From contig JAPSJG010000196.1 in the NCBI GenBank assembly GCA_031178305.1, positions 1 through 7,090 on the forward strand: a stretch of 7,090 nucleotides of DNA, read 5' to 3'. The stretch's first letter is position 1. The number at the start of each line of letters is the position of its first letter. A program made the translations under genes and the position numbers. The DNA is from Sinorhizobium sp. (GTDB lineage Bacteria > Pseudomonadota > Alphaproteobacteria > Rhizobiales > Rhizobiaceae). Below the pieces are notes generated by a model, which saw only the letters and a program-made list of their open reading frames with translations, did not search any database and was not told where the DNA came from. Shown piece after piece: positions 1 through 5,702 of the stretch.

Positions 1-1118
1 GTCTGGCGCGGGTTCATCGCCGTATCCGCCATTTGGTAGATCATCTGGATCCGGCGCAGTTCCTCTTGGGTACGGCCCTTCAGCGCCTTCGGCAGTTCCT
101 TGCCGTCGAAGATGATGCGGCCCTCGCTCGGCGGCAGCAGGCCGGTGATGACGCGTGCGAGCGTCGACTTGCCGGACCCGGATTCGCCGACGATCGCCAG
201 CGTCTGCCCCTTCGGCAGGTGCATGGAGACGTCGTGCAGCACCTTGAAACCGTTGCCGTAGCCGGCGTGGACGTGCTCGATCTTGAGGAGGGCTCCCGAT
301 TGATCCCCGGCCTCCTCGCGTTTCGTCTGGCGGACATTAACGAGCGCGCGGGTGTAGTCTTCCCGCGGTGCTTCGATCACCTGCTTCGTCGTGCCGTATT
401 CGACGGTCTTGCCGTGGCGCAAAACCATGATGTCGTCGGAGATCTGCGCGACGACGGCAAGGTCGTGGGTGATGTAAAGCGCCGCCGTGCGCGTTTCCTC
501 GATCGCATGCTTGATCGCGGCAAGCACGTCGATCTGCGTCGTCACGTCGAGCGCCGTCGTCGGTTCGTCGAAGACGATCAGCTCCGGATTGGGGCAGAGC
601 GCCATGGCGGTCATGGCGCGCTGCAACTGACCGCCGGAGACCTGGTGCGGATAGCGCTCGCCGAAGCTTTCCGGATTGGGAAGCCCAAGCACCCGAAAAA
701 GGTACAGCGCTCGCTTTTTTGCCTCGTCCCGGCTCATGATGCCGTGGCGGAGCGACGCCTCGACCACCTGGTCGCCCAGCTTGTGGGCGGGGTTGAAGGC
801 CGCTGCCGCCGATTGCGCCACATAGCAGACATGGCGGCCGCGCACCGCATTGATGCCGGGGCGGTCGAGCGTCAAAATGTCCCTGCCGTCGAGCAGCACT
901 TCGCCGCCGGTGATCCTCACGCCACCACGGCCATAGGCGAGCGCCGAAAGCCCGATCGTCGATTTGCCGGCGCCGGATTCGCCGATGAGCCCCAGCACCT
1001 TCCCCTTTTCAAGATCGAAGTACACGCCTTCGACCAGGGTCACGGCCTTCGGTGGTTCGCCTGGCGGGTAGCTCGTCGCCTCGATCTTCAGGTTCTTGAC
1101 GGAAAGCAGATCAGGCAT
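1..1118 (-). CDS. Dipeptide/oligopeptide-type ABC transporter ATPase with two fused nucleotide-binding domains (3' end beyond window)
   Basis: Cytoplasmic ATPase that powers the importer encoded just upstream. I translated 372 complete codons from the ATG at 1118; the frame stays open to the window edge, so the C-terminus is missing. The first domain has Walker A GESGAGKST (residues 46-54), a Q-loop glutamine at 102, signature VSGGQ (160-164), Walker B LIVFDEP (180-186) and H-loop His218. A second domain starts near residue 278, with Walker A GESGSGKST (311-319) and Q-loop Gln362 followed by MNPRQ at the edge. This is the DppD-DppF pair joined in one chain, an arrangement known for this family and usually about 540-610 residues. 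The first Q-loop region reads AQSAAAAFNP, where related proteins usually have a Q-E-P-x-x-S-L-N-P pattern. The start overlaps the permease stop by 8 bp and has an AAAGGAGG ribosome site 8 nt upstream. The transported substrate cannot be told from the ATPase. Confidence 0.95.
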   Translation of the reverse strand, partial: MPDLLSVKNLKIEATSYPPGEPPKAVTLVEGVYFDLEKGKVLGLIGESGAGKSTIGLSALAYGRGGVRITGGEVLLDGRDILTLDRPGINAVRGRHVCYVAQSAAAAFNPAHKLGDQVVEASLRHGIMSRDEAKKRALYLFRVLGLPNPESFGERYPHQVSGGQLQRAMTAMALCPNPELIVFDEPTTALDVTTQIDVLAAIKHAIEETRTAALYITHDLAVVAQISDDIMVLRHGKTVEYGTTKQVIEAPREDYTRALVNVRQTKREEAGDQSGALLKIEHVHAGYGNGFKVLHDVSMHLPKGQTLAIVGESGSGKSTLARVITGLLPPSEGRIIFDGKELPKALKGRTQEELRRIQMIYQMADTAMNPRQ

Positions 1119-1938
1119 CGCCGCGGCCTCCTTTCAGGCTCGAGGTGCGCTTCATCAGCCAGTCGACAACCAAGTTGACGCAGATGGCGAGCGTGGCGAT
1201 CGCGGCACCGGGGACGAGCGCGGCCGAGATGCCGAAGATGATGCCGTCCTTGTTGTCCTTGACCATGCCGCCCCAGTCGGCGGCCGGCGGCTGGATGCCG
1301 AGGCCAAGGAAGGAGAGGGTGGAGAGAAAGAGGATCGAGAAGGCGAAGCGCAGGCCGAACTCCGCCAGCAGCGGCGACAGCGTGTTCGGCAGAATTTCCC
1401 GGAAGATGATCCACAGCGAGCCTTCGCCGCGCAGCCGCGCCGCCTCGACGAACTCCATCACCGCGACATCGAGCGCAACCGCCCGGCCGATGCGGAAAAC
1501 CCGGGTGGAATCGAGCACGGCCATGACCAGGATCAGGACCCAAAGGTACTGCGGCAATACCGCGAGCACGACGAGGGCGAAGATCAGCGTCGGGATCGCC
1601 ATCATCAGGTCGTTGAAACGCGAGAAGAGCTGGTCGAAGAGGCCGCCCATCACGGCTGCCGCGAAGCTCAAGATCATGCCGAGCGCGAAGGAGATCACGG
1701 TCGCGGCCAGCGCCACGAAAATGGTGGTACGGGCGCCATAGATCAGGCGCGAGAGCAGGTCGCGACCGAGATTGTCGGTGCCGAGCACGAAGTCGCCGCC
1801 CGCCGGCAACCAGATCTCGCCGACGATCTCGCGCTCGCCGAAGGGCGCGATGAGCGGCGCGAAGATGGCGCAGAGGACGGCGATGGCGATGCCGCCGATG
1901 CCGACCCAGGCGCTGATCGGGATGGATTTCATGTTCAT
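1111..1938 (-). CDS. ABC transporter inner-membrane permease, DppC/OppC type
   Basis: One of two permease subunits forming the membrane channel of the cluster C importer; 275 residues, within the usual DppC range. Hydrophobic segments lie near residues 11-32, 73-97, 110-129, 131-150, 196-214 and 240-260. The periplasmic loop after the first helix has the DppC-typical LGTDNLGRDLLSR (52-64). The cytoplasmic coupling (EAA) loop reads EAARLRG (165-171), with LPN at 183-185. The family hallmark LSFLGLGIQPP is at 208-218, followed by ADWGGM. The ATG at 1938 overlaps the upstream permease stop as ATGA (4 bp), implying translational coupling. A second ATG two codons later is possible, but a weak GAGG lies 8 nt before the first. 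The downstream ATPase start sits inside this gene's last codons. Assignment to the BPD_transp_1 permease family is secure; the substrate is not readable from it. Confidence 0.96.
   Translation of the reverse strand: MNMKSIPISAWVGIGGIAIAVLCAIFAPLIAPFGEREIVGEIWLPAGGDFVLGTDNLGRDLLSRLIYGARTTIFVALAATVISFALGMILSFAAAVMGGLFDQLFSRFNDLMMAIPTLIFALVVLAVLPQYLWVLILVMAVLDSTRVFRIGRAVALDVAVMEFVEAARLRGEGSLWIIFREILPNTLSPLLAEFGLRFAFSILFLSTLSFLGLGIQPPAADWGGMVKDNKDGIIFGISAALVPGAAIATLAICVNLVVDWLMKRTSSLKGGRGDA
1127..1134 (-). promoter_or_regulatory. Ribosome binding site of the ABC ATPase gene
   Basis: Minus-strand AAAGGAGG lies 8 nt before the ATG at 1118. It is the best Shine-Dalgarno match in the window, and it fixes the ATPase start inside the end of the permease gene. 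Confidence 0.75.
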
Positions 1939-3044
1939 CGCGGGTGCCTCAGTCTCGGGTTGGCGAGAATGGCGAGGATATCGGCCGCCATGTTGAGGAA
2001 GATGTAGAAGGCCGCGAAAATCAGGCCGCAGGCCTGCACGACCGGCATGTCGCGCACGGTCACCGCATCCACCATGTACTGCCCCATGCCGGGATAGACG
2101 AAGACGACTTCGACGACGACGACGCCGACGACCAGATAGGCGAGGTTGAGCGCTATGACGTTGATCACCGGCGCCACCGCGTTGGGCGCGGCATGGCGGG
2201 CGATGATGCGAAAGGTGCCGAGGCCCTTGAGCTCGGCGGTCTCGATATAGGCGGAGGACATCACGTTCAGGATCGCCGCCCGCGTCATGCGCATCATGTG
2301 GGCGAGGACGACCAGCACGAGGGTTGCGACCGGAAGTGCGATCGCCGACAGCCGCTCGGCAAGGCTCATGCTGTCATAAACCGTGGCCGGGAAGGTGGCG
2401 ACGCCCAATTCGACGGCGAAGACCATGATCAGCAGATAGCCGATGAAGAATTCCGGCAACGAGATCGCAGCAAGCGAGATCACATTGATGATCTTGTCCG
2501 GCATGCGGTTGCGGAACTGCACCGCCAGCATTCCGAGGCCGACGGCGAGCGGCACCGAGATGAGCGCGGCGAAGAAGGCGAGGAAGAGCGAGTTGCCGAG
2601 CCTCTTGCCGATCTGCTCGCTGACGGATTGCTTGCTTGCCCAGGAGGTGCCGAAGTCGCCCTTGACCGCGCCGCCGAGCCAGCTCAGGTAGCGTTCGCTC
2701 CACGGCCGGTCGAGGCCGAGATCCTTGCGGATGTTCTCGACCGCCTGCGGCGTCGCCGACTGGCCGAGATAGGTGGTGGCGAAATCGCCTGGGAGCGCCT
2801 CGACGCCGCCGAAAATCATCAGCGAAACGGCGAAGAGAAGCCCGACACTCAAGCCGAGGCGCTTGAGGATCAGCGCCGCGAGGGGACGGCGAAAGACGAA
2901 ACGCCGCCAGAACGTGCCGCCGATCTCGGCCGAGTCGGCGGGGTGGGGTTTTGCTGGCACTCCGGCAAGGTCGGCGGACTGCGCGCCGGGATCACGCGCA
3001 GTCCCCTCCGTCAGAACCGGACCAGTGATCGGTCCGCTGCCCAT
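1935..3044 (-). CDS. ABC transporter inner-membrane permease, DppB/OppB type, with hydrophilic N-terminal extension
   Basis: Partner permease of the DppC-type subunit; 369 residues from the ATG at 3044. About 55 polar, Pro/Ala/Gly-rich residues precede the first membrane helix (about 60-81). More helices follow near 151-174, 184-205, 233-250, 293-316 and 335-357. The segment between helices one and two has the DppB-like LPGDFATTYLG and lies in the periplasm. The coupling loop reads ETAELKG (268-274), and the conserved PGMG is at 318-321. DppB proteins are usually about 305-340 residues, and the surplus here is the N-terminal extension. A GTG at 3062 would add six residues and overlap the binding-protein gene by 16 bp. 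I prefer the ATG, which lies 2 nt after that gene's TGA, although neither start has a good Shine-Dalgarno. The 3' end overlaps the next permease by ATGA. Family call is secure; the exact start is not. Confidence 0.93.
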   Translation of the reverse strand: MGSGPITGPVLTEGTARDPGAQSADLAGVPAKPHPADSAEIGGTFWRRFVFRRPLAALILKRLGLSVGLLFAVSLMIFGGVEALPGDFATTYLGQSATPQAVENIRKDLGLDRPWSERYLSWLGGAVKGDFGTSWASKQSVSEQIGKRLGNSLFLAFFAALISVPLAVGLGMLAVQFRNRMPDKIINVISLAAISLPEFFIGYLLIMVFAVELGVATFPATVYDSMSLAERLSAIALPVATLVLVVLAHMMRMTRAAILNVMSSAYIETAELKGLGTFRIIARHAAPNAVAPVINVIALNLAYLVVGVVVVEVVFVYPGMGQYMVDAVTVRDMPVVQACGLIFAAFYIFLNMAADILAILANPRLRHPR

Positions 3045-3046
3045 CG

Positions 3047-4636
3047 TCAGGCGTCCAGCCACACCCGGGTTGCGACATAGCCGTTCGACATGTCGTTGCC
3101 GATGTCGTGGACATAGCCTTTCACCTGCTTGCTCGCCGCGTTCACGAAATCGTTGAACATCGGCAGGATCAGGCCGCCTTCATCGCGCACCATCATCGCC
3201 ATGGCGCGATACAGCTCCTTGCGCTTGGCCTCATCCAGTTCGGAACGTGCCTCGAGCAGAAGCTTGTCGAAATCCGGGCGCAGGAAGCGGGTGTCGTTCC
3301 AGTCGGCCGTCGACAGATAGGCAGTCGAATACATCTGGTCCTGGGTCGGCCGACCGCCCCAATAGGAGGTGCAGAAGGGCTGGGCGTTCCAGACATTGGT
3401 CCAGTAGCCGTCGCCCGGCTCGCGCTTGACCTCGATCTCGATGCCGGCCTTCCTTGCGCTCTCCTGGTAGAGAACGGCCGCGTCGACCGCCCCCGGGAAG
3501 GCGACGTCGGAGGTTCGCAGCAGAACCGACCCGCTGTGGCCCGACTTCTTGTAGTGGAAGGCGGCCTTGTCCGGATCGTAGGTGCGCTGTTCGATCCCTT
3601 CCGGGAAGAGGGCATAGGTGTCGTTGATCGGGAAGTCGTTGCCGATCTTGCCGTAGCCGCCAAGGATGCGCTGGACCATGGTCTCGCGATCCATCGCCAG
3701 TTTCAGCGCCATCCTGAGGTCGTTGTTGTCGAATGGTGCGGTGTTGCAATGCATGATGAAGACGTAATGGCCGCGGCCGGACGTATTCAGTATCTCGACG
3801 GTCGGGGCCCGTTTCAACAGGCCGACCGTCTTCGGATCGACGCGGTTGATGTAGTGCACCTGACCGGACGAAAGCGCGGCGATGCGAGCCGTCGCGTCGT
3901 TCATGGCGATCAATTCGACCGATTCGACATAGCCGCGGTCCGTGCGCCAATCGTCGGCATTCTTCTCGAAGGTGGCGCGTACGCCCGGTTCGAAGCTTGC
4001 AACCTTGTAAGGGCCGGTGCCGATCATCGCGTCGGGATTGTCGATGCCGCCGTTCGGCTGAATGATCAGGTGGTAGTCGGTCAGAAGCAGCGGCAGGTCG
4101 GCATTGCCTTCCGTCAGCGTCAGGACGAGCTTGTCGCCGTCCGCGTTGATCTCCTTGATCGACTTCATCACCCCGAGCGCGCCGGACTCGGACTTCTCGT
4201 CGGTGTGGCGCTGCAGCGTCTTGATGACATCGTCAATCGTCAGTTCCTTGCCGTCGTGGAACTTGACGCCCTTGCGGATCGCAAACGTCCAGGTCGCCGC
4301 GTCGGCGGAAGGCTCCCAGGATTCGGCCAGCGCCGGCACCGGCGCACCCGTCGTCGGATGACTCTCGACGAGCGTGTCGCCCCAGTTGCGACCGACGACG
4401 AACATGAATTGCGACAGAGCCTTTGCCGGGTCTTTCGAGTCGGTTGCGGCTGCGCCTTCAAGGCCAAGCTTCAGGTGGCCGCCTCGCTTTGGTTCCTGCG
4501 CCGCGGCGCTCGTCGCAAACAGCGTGTTGGCAGTGGACGCAGCGATGCCGATGGCCGCCGCACGTCCTAGAAATTCACGCCGGTTCATTTTGCCCAGCAT
4601 GACCTGTCGTGTCAGATAGTCCTTGTAATCGCTCAT
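3047..4636 (-). CDS. Tat-exported extracellular substrate-binding protein, family 5 (DppA/OppA-like)
   Basis: Periplasmic receptor that captures the substrate and delivers it to the two permeases; 529 residues, normal for SBP_bac_5 (about 500-550). The N-terminus has a twin-arginine signal, NRREFLGR (18-25), then a hydrophobic Ala-rich stretch and a likely cleavage site after SAAA (43-46), leaving QEPKRGG as the mature start. No lipobox cysteine is seen. Family-typical stretches are ALAESWEPS (102-110), TWTFAIRKGVKFHDGK (115-130) and IGTGPYK (205-211). Residues 411-426 are rich in aromatics (Tyr411, Trp412, Trp416, Phe421, Tyr425, Trp426), in the region that lines ligand pockets in this fold. 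I chose the ATG at 4636 because AAGGGA lies 8 nt upstream and the upstream in-frame extension (to 4744) looks non-coding. The ATG at codon 17, right before the RR motif, is an alternative. It is the first gene of the importer operon. Ligand unknown; a peptide, sugar, opine or betaine would fit the family. Confidence 0.95.
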   Translation of the reverse strand: MSDYKDYLTRQVMLGKMNRREFLGRAAAIGIAASTANTLFATSAAAQEPKRGGHLKLGLEGAAATDSKDPAKALSQFMFVVGRNWGDTLVESHPTTGAPVPALAESWEPSADAATWTFAIRKGVKFHDGKELTIDDVIKTLQRHTDEKSESGALGVMKSIKEINADGDKLVLTLTEGNADLPLLLTDYHLIIQPNGGIDNPDAMIGTGPYKVASFEPGVRATFEKNADDWRTDRGYVESVELIAMNDATARIAALSSGQVHYINRVDPKTVGLLKRAPTVEILNTSGRGHYVFIMHCNTAPFDNNDLRMALKLAMDRETMVQRILGGYGKIGNDFPINDTYALFPEGIEQRTYDPDKAAFHYKKSGHSGSVLLRTSDVAFPGAVDAAVLYQESARKAGIEIEVKREPGDGYWTNVWNAQPFCTSYWGGRPTQDQMYSTAYLSTADWNDTRFLRPDFDKLLLEARSELDEAKRKELYRAMAMMVRDEGGLILPMFNDFVNAASKQVKGYVHDIGNDMSNGYVATRVWLDA

Positions 4637-4644
4637 TCCCCTGT

Positions 4645-4650
4645 TCCCTT
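4645..4650 (-). promoter_or_regulatory. Ribosome binding site of the substrate-binding protein gene
   Basis: Minus-strand AAGGGA, 8 nt before the ATG at 4636. It favours that start over the internal ATG at codon 17 and over any start further upstream. Confidence 0.55.
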
Positions 4651-4847
4651 CTTTAGCCGGCATTCGCCGTTCGTTGTGGTTTGCTAGAGACTGCTGCGTT
4701 TTACCATCGCGTGATGGCTCAAGGCGGCCCTGTGGCCTGTTCAAGTAAACTTCCTCTGTCCTCCCATTCCTGAACCTTGCGGCCGCTACAACTTTCCATC
4801 CAAAAGGCTAGCCACTTGGAAGCAGCTTGTAACGTCCTAATTTATAG

Positions 4848-4880
4848 ATTCTTCCAATAAGCTCTATTTATCGGAAGAAT
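4848..4880. repeat. Inverted repeat, 13-bp arms around a 7-bp centre; candidate operator or mRNA hairpin
   Basis: Plus strand reads ATTCTTCCAATAA, a 7-bp spacer (GCTCTAT), then TTATCGGAAGAAT. The arms match at 12 of 13 positions as DNA. In a minus-strand RNA the odd pair becomes G-U, so all 13 pairs can form. It begins 34 nt after the stop of the CaiD-like gene and lies about 210 bp upstream of the binding-protein start. There is no U-tract after it on the minus strand, which argues against a standard intrinsic terminator. Related half-sites nearby (TTGGAAG at 4816-4822; the palindrome AAGAATTCTT at 4875-4884) favour a protein-binding operator. Which regulator family would bind is unknown; none is encoded in the window. 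Confidence 0.6.
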
Positions 4881-4914
4881 TCTTGGCCGTCCGTTCGGCC
4901 CCGACCGGCTTATC

Positions 4915-5697
4915 TTAGCGCCCTTTCCAGATCGGCTCGCGCTTCTCGGAGAAGGCGCGCGCGCCTTCCAACTGGTCTTCGCTCGAATAGAGCACATCTA
5001 CGGTTCTGAACTGGCGCCGGGTGATCTTGTTCATGGTCGTCTGAAAGTCGCGGCCCTCGGCTTCACGCACGACCTCCTTGATGGCGGCATAGACGAGCGG
5101 GGGGCCGCTTTCGAGCAACCGTGCCAACTCCCAGGCGCGCTCCATCAGGCGCGACGCTGGCAGGATCTCGTTGACGAATCCCCAGCGATGCGCCTCCGCG
5201 GCTTCGAGCCAGCGCCCCGTCAGCAGCATCTCCATGGCAATGTGATAGGGAATTCGTTTCGGCAGCTTGATCGACGCGGCGTCGGCGAGCGTGCCGGAGC
5301 GGATTTCCGGTAGCGCGAAGGTCGCGTGGTCGGCGGCGAGAATGATATCGGTCGAAAGGGCGATCTCCAGCCCGCCACCGCAACAGATGCCGTTGACTGC
5401 TGCGATGATCGGTTTGTTGAGATCGCGCAGCTCCTGCATGCCGCCGAAGCCGCCGACGCCATAGTCGCCATCGACGGGGTCGCCGTCCGCGGCGGCCTTC
5501 AGATCCCAGCCTGGGCAGAAGAATTTTTCGCCGGCGCCGGTGACGATCGCGACCCGGAGATCGGGATCGTCGCGAAATTCCCGGAAGATCTCGCCCATGA
5601 TCCGGCTGGTCTTCAGGTCGATGGCGTTCGCCTTCGGCCGGTCGATCGTGACTTCGAGGATGCCACCTTCGCGGCGGGTGAGGATCGGTCCGGTCAT
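4915..5697 (-). CDS. caiD: CaiD-like carnitinyl-CoA dehydratase / enoyl-CoA hydratase family protein (crotonase fold)
   Basis: Cytoplasmic crotonase-fold enzyme, expected to hydrate/dehydrate a CoA thioester; in CaiD this is crotonobetainyl-CoA to L-carnitinyl-CoA. It is 260 residues, against 261 as I recall for E. coli CaiD, and aligns with it from memory almost without gaps: ILEVTIDRPKANAID (13-27), TGAGEKFF (53-60), GWDLKAAA (63-70), KPIIAAVNG (95-103), FALPE (127-131) and a C-terminal EKREPIWKGR. Both catalytic glutamates are present, Glu111 in GGGLE and Glu131 in FALPE. Missing is the usual G-x-x-P-x-x-G-G after Glu131; here residues 135-146 read GTLADAASIKLP, so substrate or activity may differ from CaiD. 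Two starts compete: ATG 5706 overlaps the upstream stop (ATGA), with GGAGG only 2 nt away; ATG 5697 has GGAGG 11 nt away and gives colinear numbering with CaiD. I chose 5697. A generic enoyl-CoA hydratase is the main alternative. Confidence 0.85.
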   Translation of the reverse strand: MTGPILTRREGGILEVTIDRPKANAIDLKTSRIMGEIFREFRDDPDLRVAIVTGAGEKFFCPGWDLKAAADGDPVDGDYGVGGFGGMQELRDLNKPIIAAVNGICCGGGLEIALSTDIILAADHATFALPEIRSGTLADAASIKLPKRIPYHIAMEMLLTGRWLEAAEAHRWGFVNEILPASRLMERAWELARLLESGPPLVYAAIKEVVREAEGRDFQTTMNKITRRQFRTVDVLYSSEDQLEGARAFSEKREPIWKGR

Positions 5698-5702
5698 CGG
5701 CG

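Larger units (their letters stand above)
4637..4914. other. 278-bp intergenic region between the CoA-ester genes and the importer operon
   Basis: The only substantial non-coding stretch in the window. The part at about 4801-4885 is clearly more AT-rich than the genes around it and holds the inverted repeat described separately. The part nearest the binding-protein gene (4637-4800) is GC-rich, with no convincing ORF or tRNA. Minus-strand TATAAATT near 4840-4847 could belong to a -10 element, but I find no -35 hexamer at proper spacing, so no promoter is called. The gap probably carries the control region of the importer operon and the 3' end of the upstream transcript; that is inference from layout. 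Confidence 0.6.

Noticed and set aside
33..1178. Long plus-strand open frame opposite the ATPase gene
   Set aside because: Its translation is Arg/Asp/His-rich with no domain pattern, while the minus strand encodes textbook ABC ATPase motifs. It is a high-GC antisense shadow.
1944..3080. Long plus-strand open frame opposite the permease B gene
   Set aside because: Highly charged, low-complexity translation opposite a clear six-helix permease, and no ribosome site. Antisense shadow.
3107..4570. 487-codon plus-strand open frame opposite the binding-protein gene
   Set aside because: No recognisable domain and typical antisense composition; the opposite strand encodes a full family 5 binding protein with signal peptide.
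4637..4744. 36-residue N-terminal extension of the binding protein
   Set aside because: It would put polar residues before the Tat signal, and the ATG at 4636 has a well-spaced ribosome site.
4777..4785. GCGGCCGC palindrome in the intergenic region
   Set aside because: A chance 8-bp palindrome of GC-rich DNA with no repeated partner nearby.
4885..4900. GGCCG/CGGCC stem as a terminator for the CaiD-like gene
   Set aside because: Only five pairs, followed on the minus strand by AAGAATTCTT with no U-tract; a stem this short is expected by chance in this base composition.
4637..4914. Promoter for the importer operon
   Set aside because: TATAAATT and a few TTGA/TTGG stretches occur on the minus strand, but no -35/-10 pair has the right spacing, so no specific promoter is called.
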